A DNA stretch of 64,000 nucleotides from Piezodorus guildinii (GCA_023052935.1 CM041292.1:95215169-95279168); one strand, 5' to 3'; numbered from the stretch's first letter, positions 1 through 13,315 are shown. Notes: generated by a model not told the origin, from the sequence alone. A program made the numbers and translations.

Positions 1-959
1 CCGAAATTATTCAGGGAAAAAAACTTGATATTTCATACATGGAATAGAAGAAATAAAGTAATTGATAGACATGAATCAAATCCAAATATCTCTTAATTAC
101 TCTTTCTAAATTAATTAATAAATATCGCGATATTATTAGGTAAATACTATGTCTGCAATATTACCACTTGTCTTTGAGAAAGTTGGCTATTGCTGGGCAT
201 TCTTCATAAATATATCATTACCATACTACAAGGTAATCCCGTGAAGCCTATTAAATAGTAAATCTATCACTGAAAATGTTCTAAAATATAGTAAGACTGT
301 TCAATTAAACAAAAATAATTTTTATTTTTAATGTAATTTCGGACTGATTGTTAAAACTATCCACAAGCAACTCATAAATCGCAATCAGTTAATAACAGGC
401 ATTCAAAACAATAAAACGATCTGTAATAACCAATAAACAAACCAACAATCGTAAACATCCAGGACTACCCATAAGGAACGACCTGAATAATACACTAACA
501 TTATATCAGAGGCCGATTGAATCAGTCAAAGGAAACCTATAAATACAATGAACTGACGGACAGCTTGTGTAATGAAGAAATAATACACCATTGCGTAACA
601 AATGGAACACTGGTTTAGTTATGGTCAACAAAGAGTTATAACTGCAAGTTACAAATTAAATTTACAGAATCAATCCCCGGTCGGCAAGCTCGGAAAGGCC
701 GGGAAACATAGTGCCGTAAAGATCCCTGCCAAAGTATCAGTTACAAACATGTCCTAACTAGCTTAACTACTTTTCTTCGAAACGGAAAATAAACCGCATT
801 TGAAATCGTGAAACACAAAACTTCATCGGTAAAAAGATCTAGTAGATCAATTTAGACATGGAAATACAATGAGGTTTGTGAAATTTTAGTTACGGTATAA
901 AAATACTATCATGTTAAGTCTTTATTTATTTATTTTTATTAATATACAAAACTTTATTA

Positions 960-960
960 A

Positions 961-1019
<59 letters not shown>

Positions 1020-1045
1020 TATATATATACAGTATATATATAAAG
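960..1045. repeat. Poly(A) plus (TA)n microsatellite
   Basis: About 20 A residues run directly into a (TA)n tract with a few interruptions. Simple-sequence DNA, possibly grown from a retroelement poly(A) tail. Confidence 0.9.
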
Positions 1046-1094
1046 TAAATATGATAGTTATATAATAAAATGACATAAAATATAAGTAGAGAAG

Positions 1095-1520
1095 CTTCCC
1101 ACTGGAAGCACTCTAAAAATATTCTAAACTAGAAGGTCCCTAGGCCATCTCCTTTTCTGTCGGTTAGGAGGATTATCAGGAATAGAAGAGGAAGAAACAA
1201 TTAAAACTAGTGGAGTAGAGTGAAAATGGAGTTTGTCATGAAAGGATTGATTGCCGGGCCAAATCAGTAACATAGAGAACATTAAGGTCTTTTATGGATG
1301 AGTTTTATTCGTGACAAAGTAAGGAGCGTTGAGGATTTTACGAAGGATTTTGGATTGTAAGGATTGGATCCGGGAAGAATTTGATGGATTAGTAGAGCCC
1401 CATAGATTTACTCCGTTAGGCCAGATTGGTCTTATAATAGTCACGTAGATGAGCCTTTTGTAGTTAAGAAGAAGGTTTGACCGCTTGTCTGGTAAGTGTT
1501 GAAGTAGCCTAAAGCGCCAA
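1095..1520 (-). pseudogene. Jockey/CR1-like LINE, C-terminal reverse-transcriptase remnant
   Basis: Read on the minus strand, this gives the characteristic C-terminal RT region of Jockey-like non-LTR retrotransposons: a KRLIYVTIIRPIWPNGVNLW stretch, then IQSLQSKILRKILNAPYFV, then a stop codon. The family pattern is a conserved Y...I.RPIW.YG..LWG...S....IQ..QSK.LR.I.NAP. Stops and frame changes show it is dead. A second copy of the same region lies on the plus strand at 10936-11165. Confidence 0.75.
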
Positions 1521-2109
1521 GCAGATATTACATCTTGAATGTAAAAACGAGGTTTATCAATGCAGAATAATTATTATTAAGAGCACTACTTTTTTTCTAA
1601 TTACACTTACTTCTACAAAAGGTATGAAAGGAAAAGCCTTCCTTCTATTTCCCGTTCTTATAATAATCAGTCCAGGGAAACTTACCTCTTAAAATATTTT
1701 CATCGCTACTTATTTCTAAAGTTTATTCGAGCACAATTACAATTTCTGATTAATTTTACTTTTGAAGAATAAGTTTCATTAGAGTTATGTCATAGTTATC
1801 ATTGTTTTGTTATGCACCGATCTTCTTCCACATTAAGTCTAATAAATTTGAAATAATTCACCGACGCAACTAGTATTTTAATTTTTAAGTTCTCATAATT
1901 TCTATCCTAACTTAAAGCAACGTAAAGAGTAACTGAGGGAACCCGAAATAGCTAACAAAGGCCGCTGAATCGGAAATTATAGGAATTTATAAATAAAGGC
2001 TTGAGATACGTCTTCATTAGGATGTCTATTCAAATCTTATGACAAAAAAAAAAAAAATAATAAAGCACTTGGGGACGGAAATATTAGTGGAGTTGATTGA
2101 AGACGAGGT

Positions 2110-2510
2110 TTGGAGAAGCGACTGGTTGACAGATATATATTTTTTAAAATAAAGCTCCTAAGACGGAGGGAATATATACGAGCTACAGAAATAGACCCCT
2201 CCCCTACAATGCCAAAAAAATGTCTCGAGGCTGGGACGACCCAGGAGTACCGAGTAGTGTCTCTCTATTCCTACTTAAATAGACCTCTGAGGAAAGTGAC
2301 ACTTCTCCTTGTTGGGACCAGCCAGCTCCGATCAGGTTTCCTTTTGTCGCTCCATATCCTCTTCGACGGGGGGAGGAGGGGTGACGGCTCTTTTCCATTC
2401 CTGTCCTCTTCCGCCGATCCATCCGAGAAGACACTCCTTCAAGACAGTTTTATAGCTGGGAAGGAGCTCATTTTTCTTCCGTTAACGGTGGAAATAAATA
2501 TAGGGTAGGC
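2110..2510. other. GC-rich open stretch, unassigned
   Basis: This block of about 400 bases is clearly more GC-rich than its surroundings and is open on the plus strand for about 130 codons and on the minus strand for about 75. Neither translation contains a domain I recognise. Low-complexity Pro/Ser/Arg content and the raised GC suggest a fragment of a transposon ORF1 or a captured gene piece, but this is a guess. Confidence 0.3.
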
Positions 2511-2948
2511 TATAGCACCCAACCATATGGAATCATTTTCACTCCATGTGGCATTTCACAATATACGATAAATACCATACTAGATTAAGAATGAGAGTTA
2601 AAATTTTGTTATAAATACTTTGACGATCGCGGCTTTCGGTCCGTTTTATAGTAATGAGCCAAAGACGTGGAATTACTTAATTCGAATGGGTCGGGGAGAA
2701 TGGAGCTTTGTGATGTTCTAGAATTATGAACTTTCCATAACTGTTGGTTATTTATTTAACGTCACGTCATGCTACTGTGGTTGATCGGATGATGCTACGT
2801 TAGGAGCTCTAAATTTTGCTAATCCAGGTTTAAGTAGGATAGAGATCTTTAACGAGTACCTGAAATCGCGCGGACTCGACACCACCATTCTAATTTCCCT
2901 CCGAAGGATGGCATATCTAGGATTTAACTATCTTTCAAAAAATTCTAT

Positions 2949-3027
2949 GGCCACCTGCCGGGTTTGAACCCGAAATTAGGATTAAAATAGAAGGATTTTA
3001 TGCTAATCACTGCACATCCAGGTGACC
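2949..3027 (-). repeat. tRNA-derived SINE head / tRNA pseudogene
   Basis: On the minus strand a cloverleaf can be drawn. The acceptor strands GGTCACC and GGTGGCC pair with one G-U. An A-box-like TGTGCAGTGATTAGCA lies in the D-arm, and the T-arm CGGGTTCAAACCCG carries the B box. The anticodon region contains ATCCTTCTAT, the same string as in the SINE at 36675, so both come from one family. The mismatched arms argue against a working tRNA gene. Confidence 0.6.
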
Positions 3028-4949
3028 CCATTTTCCATAACTGAAACTACCTTAAATCGAATTGAAGAAATAAGTAAGAAAAAAAATCTGAATACACATT
3101 CATCCAATCTTAATTTTGTTGTTCCTGTTTCCTTTAGATTCGGCTTTGAGTCCAATACAAAATATACGAACCATATTTTCGCTAACAGCAATCGAATCCA
3201 TATTTTTTTTAATAATGTTTAAAAAAATACGCCTACTTCTGAGTTATAAGATAAATGACTAAAGAAAGGTGAGCCAGTAAACATAACTTTGTTTAATTGT
3301 TATTGTATGTGTACTAATTTCACATTCCAAAATATTTCATATTCTTCTCTCTTTCGTAAGTAAATAACCGAATTATTGGATTATACATCCATAAAAAATC
3401 ATTTTTATTAAAAATTTTATTTTTTAAACTGATATCCTGTAGCTCATGAGTTGATGTCGATTTAAGAGGATGATTTCGAACCTATGGGTGGGTTAAGTAT
3501 GTAAAAATATTTTTTTTTTGCATTTATTTTATTTTTTATTTGGATTCTACATATCACGACTTCGAATTGTTGGAAGGTTAGTGAAAAAAATTGTTTTCCG
3601 TTAATTACAAAGATTTATCACCGAAAATAATAAACATATATAGCAAAATCTATTCATCGAAAGAACTTAATGAGACTAATCTGTGAAAAAAAAATACTAT
3701 TGTATACTAATTCGTTTAACATTACCAAAAAGGGCGAAGAATATACTACATGAAGACAGTGAGTTGGAAATGAGACAGAAGACATGCACGCATCGATGAC
3801 AATCTGCAGATTCACATCTACGGGCAGAAGGGAGATAAATCTAATGGCTCAATTGCAGGGACCTTCTCTTAAGCTAATTCCCCTTCATTACGTATGGATA
3901 CTTCCTCAGCATATTTACTAACCTCTTTTACAGTCACTGGCGAGCTATCAATAGAATAGTAAATCTATTGCCTTAAATGGTAGAATAACGATATAAAAAT
4001 AATTTATAATATTTTCATTATTAGTATAAATAAAGAATAATAAATAGTTTGTATTTTTTAGCTGAAACTATATGCAATGCTTTGGTCCCGTCAGAATATA
4101 GTAAAGACATTTACCCTTTTTTGAACAAGCGGTAATTAAAGGACATCGTTTCCAACAACTTAATGTATCGGACAGTTTCATGCTGAACTGCCTTCTTTTT
4201 ATTCTAATCCTTTTTGCGGTTCGGTATTTAGCTGAAGGATCTCTCACAAAGGTCGATCTGTTGTAGTATAAACATATAGTACCTCATGGATCCAACCGAG
4301 TAGGGAGTGATTTATTCACATACCAATAGAAACCACTGAATCATACCGCTCTGATTTTTCAATAATAACACTTCTACAGACGAAAACTATCAAAACGAAA
4401 ACGATATCGACCACTTGCAAGGTAAGGATCCGGTAACAAAATACATTCCACCACAGTAACATGATACCTAGCCAATGTAAAGTTCTGGATATTTACTTAC
4501 CTCTCCATCTCTTGGTCAGACATGCTCGTTTACACCAGAATCTACCAGTACCTGCTTGTTCAGCATGAAGTTACTCATGTAGTATACTTTACTTAGTATA
4601 AATCTAATATAATAAACAGAGGGCAGTAAGTATCTCTAATAAGTGCCGAATTACAATTTATCGAGATTCATGCAGGAGTTTGGTAATATATTCGAAATAA
4701 ATATCATCTCGTAACATTAATTTGACATCCTCTAGAGAGATATTGCGGGAAATGTGTTCCTTCTGAGAAGACCCAAGGTAGTAAATAAACTTTTGATTGA
4801 TTGTACATTATTCTTAGGGACGAAAAGCCCAGAATAAAAATTACTTTTCTTTACTTTGAGTTAAACCGCAAGGTGATACAAAGTAAAAGGAAAAATAAAT
4901 ATAAAATAATATAAATAAATTACCTCCCTATATCCAAGAACTGCAATTT

Positions 4950-5490
4950 CAGTTCACTCTTACCAAACAAGATTGCTCTGACCTTTACATCACTACCAAT
5001 AGAACAACAACATTTGTGGTCATTCCTTTCTTACCCGCTCAATTACTCTCTGGAATTCCCTACCTACTCATATCCGCCATGCTCCTTCTCTACCATCCTT
5101 CAAGAGTCCCAGGTGTTCCAGAAACTACTGTCATCCCAAAAAGACGCTCAATAAGCCTGATATTTAAAATCAAATATTAATTCAAAAAGAAAATTTATTA
5201 TTTATTGCTCATATGTAACTGAGTTAATGGATAAATTATTATGAATCATTATCAATGTTTAGTTTTGTTCAACACATTAATCTATCAGAAGTTATTTATT
5301 TATTTAACTCTTTTTTTTAATTGTATACTTTAATCCTTCCTTTTCTTCTGATATCATTGTGTATAGGAATTGACTATAATCGTTTACTCTGAGGCCTGAC
5401 ACATTGTATATCTTAATTGTACATTTTAATTGTTCTTAAGGGACCCTGTCCCAGAATACATTATTTTTTTCTTTCTATTCTATTCTAAAT
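4950..5490 (+). repeat. LINE 3' end with (TTCTA)n tail
   Basis: On the plus strand around 5020-5110 the translation contains SFLTRSITLWNSLPTHIRHA followed by PSLPSFK. This is the C-terminus typical of CR1/Jockey-like ORF2 proteins (arginine-rich stretch, then LWN.LP..I....S...FK). The copy ends near 5485 in TTCTATTCTATTCTA. The copy at 53870-54378 shares both the protein tail and the TTCTA terminus, so both represent one LINE family with a short tandem 3' tail. The coding part is broken. Confidence 0.7.
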
Positions 5491-7949
5491 TGTGCATTTT
5501 ATAAATATAACTAAACATTATTCTTCAATTAAAGAATCAAATGCATATAGAAACAATTTTTAATATAAGAAATATAAAATCCGTTATTGGCCGAAATAGA
5601 ATCAAACAAGCGACATTCTTTGAAGGCTTTTTGAACCGTTAATAATTTCAAATCACGTTTTGCCAAAAAATAAAGAGCGGTTCTGTCTTCATTCCAGCCG
5701 CCTCTGGAGCAATCAGCCAACCCTCTGAGGTCCATCAAGAAAATCCGGGCTTCTTCAGAAGCCTAGATGTAAATCCTCTGCTCAAAATGCAGCCGGGCCC
5801 GCATAACGGTTCCGAAACTAAAAAAAAAAAAACTTTTTGCGTGAATATACGAAGTTGTAGGATGATATCCGATGACTCACCTCATGTTTATTTTAAAATC
5901 CTGTATTATCCCTGCAGGGAATACATGAATGATCGTGACCATCCAGATTTTAAAATTGTAATCACAAATTGAATAAAACGATACTATCATACAAATACTA
6001 CGATATGAATTTACTTTAATTTGAAATTCATCATCATCCCAAAGCGAACATAAGTAAATTTAAATAAGTCCTTTAGAGTAAGTAAATTTAGAAAAAAGAA
6101 AAAAAAAAGAGATTCATGTGACTCAACCACTCCGATCTGCCCACTACACTCTAAAAATAGAGTGTGGATTCATAGGGACCTATCCTTCCCTGCTCCTTGT
6201 ACTCCAACTGTTATGAAAGCGACAAAAAGAGAATACAAAACTCAAAGTAGTAATCAACTACCATTCAACCAGAAGCTTTCTCACGAGATAAAAAAAAAAT
6301 TAAAAAATAAATTAAAATATATAACCATAGCGTATGAGATGCTATTTAGTTTAATCAACAAATATATAAAGCGTAATTATTTACAGTCAAACACTTATGC
6401 GTTACTCAATCAAACACGTGTTTACCATCTAAAATATTGACAATTGTAAAATAAAAGAAAATATTTGTTTTATTTATATTTGGGGAAACGAGTTTCGACA
6501 CCGGTAGTATACAGTAAAGAAGTATTTTAATAAGACGGCCTATTTTAATAAATCCATATGCATAACATCAATGAAATATTAAAAAAAAAAGACAACATTA
6601 AAGCAGTTATAAATGGATGAACATAGGATATAAGCCTTAGATCCAATTAAAATACTCTAAAGCAAAAAATGTTGAGGTTCAGCTAGTGAATGTGGCAAAT
6701 GCATAGTTTGCTGATCCCTTTTTTGTCATAAACAATTACACACAAGTTTATTAAAACGAATAAATTACTTTAATCTAGGAAGGAGTTGACATGAAAGAAG
6801 TGAATTTCTGATAAATAAAATCTTTGATACATTGAGAAACAGCGATGCTAAATCCAATACCGTTCAATATTTTTGAATAAGATGGACTTAACAAGCTTTA
6901 AAAACAATGGGGTCATTATACATATCCGAAAAGAGAATCCACCATAGGCAACATGATAGGAAAAAAAAGTAAGAAAGAAATTATGTTTAATCAAATGACC
7001 TATTATCTTTTAAATTATAGTTATGTGTGAAAGAAATTCAAGAGACGTATTTATAGAGATAAAGAAAATTACAAATCAACTGATATCCAGTTTTAAATAA
7101 TCCTCCAGGTTTTTCTTCCTTAATGTGACCTGAAATCTTTATTTGTATTACCAACTACTTTCGATGTTGTAGGAGACCAAATTACAATAGCATAAAATTA
7201 AGACTGGAATTGGTAGCTGAAACAACATTTTACAAAATAAATAATAATCAATGCAATAAATAGATAAGTCTATTATATTCTACAGTGCCTACAAATCATT
7301 GTGTAGCTAACCGAAGTTCAAAGCTTTACCACAAACCCGTGTCTCTAAATCAGAAACTTTAAACACCAAGACGCCATTTATGGATACAATTTTTAAATTT
7401 GTGAGAACTTTTTAAAGCACGTGGTTAGAAAAATTCAGTGTATCTAACTTTCTGCAGTCAGTTTTCAGTATTGTGGTCTGTAATTCCCAGTAATAGTATT
7501 CTTTCCTCAGATTAATTCCAAAATTCATAAAAATATAACGACCCAACATGGGAGATAGTTCACGCTGTTATGGATACTGGATAGAATGGAAGAAAATACA
7601 AACGTAAAAGCAGCGTTAAAGTAATTAAAACGGTTTTTATTATGGATTAACGGTGATGAATGAAGAAGTTACTACCAGCTAATAAAACAAAAATAATGAC
7701 CCTCAAAATGGTAAGACATAAAATAGTAAAACATAATGAATAGTTGAGCAGCGGACCAGTCGTAGCAAAGCAGGGGCCTTTAATAGCCAAGAATACAGAC
7801 AATGGTAATTAAGTCATTAGAAGCGGGCATTAAAACACAGCAGATCTGTCTTAGGCCTCAATTATCCCCTATAAATTTTTCCACTTAATCAAGAACAAAC
7901 AAAATAGCTTAAAAGGTAACTTTCTCATGGGAAATAAGACTGCGAAATG

Positions 7950-8006
7950 GATTGTCATAATGGTGAACAACAGTTTTAGTGTCATATTGGTGAACAACAG
8001 TTTTAA
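7950..8006 (+). repeat. Short local tandem duplication
   Basis: The string TGGTGAACAACAGTTTTA occurs twice, 24 bases apart, preceded by TGTCATAA in the first copy and TGTCATAT in the second. Replication-slippage type duplication; no function suggested. Confidence 0.7.
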
Positions 8007-8219
8007 ATTGATCAGCAACATATAACTACTCATGATTATTAATCAAATAGGAAAAAAAATAAACCAAATGCGGTTCGATTCTTGGAGGGCGATTTTGTAT
8101 TAAATAAATAAAAATATTAATTATATCAATATGTTCTAAACAAGGAAGATCTCATTTAATTATTAAGGTTGATTTAGGGCTGAATAATTCTTCCATTAAC
8201 ACTGATCTTTTATTTCATT

Positions 8220-8248
8220 GACGTTTCGGGATATTCTCCCATCTTCAG
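8220..8248 (-). ncRNA. Hammerhead-ribozyme-like core, antisense arm
   Basis: On the minus strand the order is CTGAAGA, stem II TGGG-AGAATAT-CCC, GAAA, CGTC. This matches the type-I hammerhead consensus CUGANGA-stem II-GAAA-stem III-NUH with cleavage after GUC. Stem III is reduced to the palindrome ACGT, as in the minimal hammerheads of Penelope-like elements. Stem I is weak (about two A-U pairs). Confidence 0.55.
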
Positions 8249-8394
8249 AAGTCTACAAAAAAATTTTTATTAAGCAATTTACCATCTCATTAAAAATCAC
8301 TATAATGAAGTGAATGGTTTAAACAAATTTATAAATTAGGAGTCAATTCCTCACCAGTACAAAAGACCCTATAAGTAATGAAGAAAAATTAAAT

Positions 8395-8730
8395 GTTGTA
8401 TACAAAATAAATTGTCTGGACTGTGAAAAATGTTACATAGGGGAAACGTCCAAAAAAGTTAGTACTAGAACTAAACAGCACAAAAGTAATTGTAACAACA
8501 GTAAAAATATAAATACAACTGCTTTATCACAACATAGCATACATTTCAAACATAAGTTTGATCTCAATAGAACACAAATTTTGGAAATAGTCAAAAATAA
8601 ATAAAATAGAAAAACCATAGAGGCTATATATATCAATAAAAATATAGATAAAACCGTGAATTTTAAAACTGACTCAAGACATTCAAGTTACCACTATTCC
8701 GATTTAATTAATAAATTAAAAATATAATAT
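8395..8730 (+). pseudogene. GIY-YIG endonuclease fragment of Penelope-like element
   Basis: Starting near 8395 the frame reads VVYKINCLDCEKCYIGETSK, then TRTKQHK. This matches the CxxC...YIGET...R...H pattern of the PLE C-terminal GIY-YIG nuclease. An in-frame TAA near 8601 is followed by more matching sequence ending in RHSSYHYSDLINKLKI and a stop. The reverse-transcriptase part is absent, so the copy is 5'-truncated and inactive. Confidence 0.75.
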
Positions 8731-9172
8731 AAATAATTAATAATAAATCTTAAAGAATTTCACAATATGAAATAATAATAACTATATACAAGTTGAAAAT
8801 TGGTCTAATCCTTAATCAGTTGAGGACAAAGATCTGAGCAATACTCTTGCTCAGATCTGAAGTGTTTAGATATGGACTTCATTTTTATTTTTTACCTGGC
8901 TGAAGGTGTGACTAGAGTAAATATCGGGATTACAGAATATATAACGAGGTAACTTTATAATATTTATTTATTTATTTAACTAGGTACTGTGTAACATTGT
9001 TAAATTTTTGCTTTTATTGCCTCCTTATGATTTTAAAATTTGTTAATTAATAGTTTTAAAATGTATGTTATCAATTGACTCCTAATTTATAAATTTGTTT
9101 AAACCATTCACTTCATTATAGTGATTTTTAATGAGATGGTAAATTGCTTAATAAAACATTTTTTGTAGACTT

Positions 9173-9201
9173 TTGAAGATGGGAGAATATCCCGAAACGT
9201 C
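9173..9201 (+). ncRNA. Degraded hammerhead-like core, sense arm
   Basis: Mirror copy of the core at 8220-8248, identical in stem II and GAAACGTC. The first core base has changed, giving TTGAAGA instead of CTGAAGA. That change should weaken or abolish cleavage. Confidence 0.5.
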
Positions 9202-10935
9202 AATGAAATAAAAGATCAGTGTTAATGGAAGAATTATTCAGCCCTAAATCAACCTTAAAAATATTAATCTAAGTTTTAGCACTTTCACCAAATACAGATA
9301 ACCTGTTGATTTGTTTATTATAAAGAAAAGAAAAATAACTATTTAAAGAATTTAAGCCATAAATATGAATTTGCTGCCACATTGTTGTCATACAAAGCTT
9401 CCCAAGAACAATAGAGCCGTAAAACTAAGCGGAAGCCTACTCTTAAACGCTCAGACGTGATCTGCAAGAATTAGTAGGAACGAAATTTAATTTTTGTTTG
9501 GGAACCACAAGTGAAAGAATGTTCAGAAAAGTAATTAACACGATATTTTTATCTAGTGTACCTTGTTAAATTAAATAATACATATAACTACGCGTTAACT
9601 GATACTATAATACTAAAAATAAATAAGAAAAACAATCTAAAATGAAGCATAAGTGATAATCTAGCCATTGCAGTTTCTTTTAAGTACGAATTTACAATGT
9701 TGATGAAAACCAGCATTGCACAAATGTAATGTTCAATATTGAAAAAACCAAATAGTTTTCACTAACAAGGAACTCATTTTTAACATGCTATACTATTGTA
9801 TTAATAATTTATTATATTATGATTAAAATAAATATTAAAAATTAATAAGAAAAAATATTAATAATTCAAAATAAATGGTAAAACTTTAAACTGATTCAAT
9901 GAGCTGAATGAAAAAATAAATAAAGTGAAGGACTTCTTCAAGCGATACATAATCAAAACTTTAATCAAACAATACTATGATGGAGACGATTTAAATTTTA
10001 AATTACATAGAGAAGTAAAAACAAGCCTAGAAGCTAGGAGCATATTCTGTCCAATATTGATATCATAGTCTAGATGATAAACTGGATGAAAAGAATCGGA
10101 CGAAAATTAACAATAAAATGAAAGGAAAATTCTTGATTAAAAAAAAAACATGATCGAAATTGTTCAACATCACATTCATACAGAGGTAGTAGATATTTAA
10201 CTTTGCACATATGTTTACAATCCTTGCATATTTAGAATCGCAATGGTGTGTTCACTCTGACAAAACAATTATTTTTTTATTCCATAAGTGTTTATTATTA
10301 TCATTTGATTTTTATTAAATAAAATTATACATAATAAAATGAGCGGTATCTTTCTGCATTTAGACCTGAAACCCATCTCCACTCTCTATACGAAAAACAT
10401 CACTATATTACTCTTGAAACAGAGATACATTAATAAAATCACTGTTCAGCGAGTTCCTTTGAATGATAGAAACATATGCACATTCCCTAACATTAGCATA
10501 TTAAAAGATATTATTAACTAAAATTATTGATAATATAATAAAAAAAGATCATATATGTCATAAAATATTGTGCGCGTGCGACATAAGAGATGCGGAGTTA
10601 GAGTACATGTTGGTGCATGTGTCAGCAACAAAATTATAGTCTAAAATGTTTCTCTGTTCCCCTACCTCAGTTTCCCTTTATTCTAATTAATTCCATCGCT
10701 CCCGAAAAAGGAACTAGTAAACACAGATCAAGGATAAAGATAAAAGAAAATAAAGAACCAAAAACGAATGCCAAAGAATCCATTTTTTTCTTTTGGCAGC
10801 TGTTTTGAATAAGTAAGTTATTTGTAGAACTGTTGTTGCCAGCTATCTCCCACCAAAAGAGTATGATGTGTTTCACTAAGAGCTTCTATATTTCATAAAT
10901 AACGTATTTTCCAAAATATTAATTGAAGTTAAAAA

Positions 10936-11165
10936 CCCTTCGAAAAATTCTCAATGCTCCTCATTTTATTACCAATAAACCATCCATAAAGAGCATAATG
11001 TTCCATATGTTACTGATTTAGCCCTAAACAGATATAATTTCTTTCATGACAAACTAGTTATAATTATTTCTTCCTCTTTCCTAATAATCCTAAAATTCCT
11101 AATAATCCACCGAAACGTATGAAAAGGAGACTGCCCCGAGACCTTCTAGTTTAGAATATTTTTAG
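10936..11165 (+). pseudogene. Jockey-like LINE remnant, second copy
   Basis: The plus strand carries the reverse complement of the repeat at 1095-1400. A 30-base stretch at 11141-11170 is the exact inverse of 1109-1138. The translation begins LRKILNAPHFITNK, the RT C-terminal motif also seen in the first copy. Stops follow. Confidence 0.65.
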
Positions 11166-11382
11166 AGTGCTTCCAATGGTAAGGTTCCCTACATGTGTTT
11201 CATGTCCTTTATATTTGGGATATACATTATGGAATACACATTGACTTGTATTCCATTATACAATTAGTTTAGCATAGCATTAATATCTTTAATTTGAAGT
11301 CCAACCCAACCTAAAATGGTAGTTTATCTACATATAAACAATTATACAAATTCAGATCATAACTAAGACAACTTACAGTTAT

Positions 11383-11510
11383 TAATAATATTATTCATAA
11401 TATTTATATGGATGTTTCTGAGATCATTATAGGGGATCCAAGCATTCAAACGAATAATCAGGATCTACTAACAAAAAACTAATTAAAACCAGCTCTTGTA
11501 TGCGATAATA
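11383..11510 (+). repeat. Direct repeat, copy 1
   Basis: A segment of about 125 bases beginning near TTCATAATATTTATAT is repeated at 11750-11872 with roughly 85-90% identity by eye. The two copies share GATGTTTCTGAGATCATT and AATAATCAGGATC. No coding potential; probably pieces of an unclassified transposon. Confidence 0.7.
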
Positions 11511-11749
11511 GATAATCACAAGCAGACAAGGCTAGTTCTGCCTACAGTATATATTTTTAAAATATGACAAAATATATTTTTTATAGGTGCAATACAAAGG
11601 AATGATTAAAGGACCCGTGAAAATGGCCAAGGCCGATACGTAGGGATATGGAAAAGAAATAAAGGAGTGTTGAGTGTAAGATGGATCGTTTTATTTAAAA
11701 AGAACCAAGAAATAGATTTATTCACTAAAAACAGATTGTAATTATAATA

Positions 11750-11872
11750 AAAATTAATTCATAATATTTATATCGATGTTTCTGAGATCATTTTTGTGGA
11801 TCTAAGCATTCAAAGGAATAATCAGGATCGACTGACTAAAACTAATTGAAACTAGCTCTAGTACGCGACTCG
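11750..11872 (+). repeat. Direct repeat, copy 2
   Basis: Partner of the copy at 11383-11510, about 360 bases downstream in the same orientation. Confidence 0.7.
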
Positions 11873-12690
11873 TCCTCTAAACTTTCAAATTAATGTGACC
11901 CTATATTTAAATATTTTTTTATTTTAATTCTATCAACGACCTTCTTTTATATGACGTCAAAATATTTTTTTGTTATTTCGCCTAGTGCGTACTGAATTTT
12001 CCTTCAAGTGAGCTGACAGTCATAACTACCCATTTGAGAAGAATCAAAAACCTACAAGAGATTTTTTTCCGATTTCGGAATTATTTAACAGTTTAATAGT
12101 TATATTCAATACGTAACTATGAGAAAATCAAAAATAGAAAAATAATAACCTATTATTTGTAGTATAATGATACGGGAATGCATACCATCTGGACCCCCAA
12201 GCACGCCAGGGAACAGGGTTCGTTAGTAGGGGATAAACGACGATAACTATTAGATTACCATTTAACACGCTAGGAAGGGGCCAGTTAGGGCATTGTATGT
12301 AAGCAGCGCTCAGGTGATTGTCTACCTATAGCACTACTATTTGGTAGTATAATACTCTTTAACTGTGCCTTACTTCCAATAACTACAGGAGGATCACGTG
12401 GAACACACAAAAGTCAATAGATCCAGGTTAAATAGCAAAATAAAAATAATTTAAAGGCTGCATAATTTTCAAATAAAGCAAAAATATATTCACAATGACG
12501 AAGAATACAGATATCATCCACAGAATGTCAGGAGCTTTTATGCCTTCAGTGTAAATCATGTAATATGCCTGCCTGTACATGACAAACTCTGTAAATTAAG
12601 TAACTCTGTAGTAGTAGTACAGAGAATAAATTTTACATAGCTATTTACACTTATTTGTTATTAAAATACAGTGAGCGGCATAGTCTAATG

Positions 12691-13315
12691 AAGTGATTCC
12701 CAACTAGGGGTCCGCAGACGATGTCCAGAGAGTCCGCGAGATATAGTTGGGAAATTGTATTAAATAATTTTAATCAAAAATCCTTAAAAGTTTTGACTCG
12801 TAACAAAAAAAAAAAAACTAATGTATTGCGCTGACTCACTTAATTTCGCGCGGTAAATTATACTACTATAATAGATAATATTGTAGTTCCAAATTTTAGT
12901 AATTCACTGAGAATAATTTTTTTAGGATTGTGGTAAGTTCTTAGAGCCTGAGTACATATAAGCCATCTTGGGTTATCATTATGAATTTATTTCAACAGCG
13001 GTCCCTAAATCTTTAATCCATTATTTCAACAACAAAAGCTTTTCTCCTTAAAATTAATGCAATGATTTGGAGTACGTACTATACTATATCATTTCAGAAA
13101 ATATTTAGATATTTTAACCAATTTACTACTTTATTTTTTAATTGAAATCTAGAATTGTTGAAAATGTTATGGAAGGAGATGTTTTAGAATGCTTAGAATA
13201 AAAATCAGATATTAACTTAGTAACTTTCTAACGAGCAATTTTTTTAATTGAGGGGTCCTTGCCATCGTAATGATTGATTGAAGGGTTCCGCGAATTTTTT
13301 TGTTGGGAGCCGCTG
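12691..13315. mobile_element. hAT-type non-autonomous element (MITE)
   Basis: The left end AAGTGATTCCCAAC and the inverted right end CAGCGGCTCCCAAC match each other and the hAT-like terminal pattern CAGTGGTTCCCAAC. The 8 bases outside the ends are GTCTAATG on the left and GTCTAATT on the right, a 7/8 match to the 8-bp duplication expected for hAT. The ends also share the GGGGTCCGC / GCGGAACCC subterminal pattern. At 625 bp with no transposase frame, it is non-autonomous. Confidence 0.7.

Larger units (their letters stand above)
8122..9255 (+). mobile_element. Penelope-like snap-back element, small copy
   Basis: Inverted arms of about 190 bases (8162-8350 and 9072-9256) flank a central plus-strand segment encoding the GIY-YIG region of a Penelope-like retroelement. 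Both arms contain a hammerhead-like core, one per strand. The 13-bp string TAAAAATATTAAT occurs at 8109-8121 and again at 9256-9268 and may be the target-site duplication, though it is AT-rich. If so, the left 40 bases (8122-8161) lie outside the inverted match. Same architecture as the elements at 31191 and 59281. Confidence 0.7.

Noticed and set aside
2949..3027. Functional tRNA gene
   Set aside because: The anticodon arm has an irregular loop, the D-arm is mismatched, and a related copy at 36675 marks it as a SINE head.
5529..5800. Minus-strand open frame with MDLRGLADCSRGGWNED
   Set aside because: No recognised domain, no clear splice sites and no neighbours; kept only as an unassigned open stretch.
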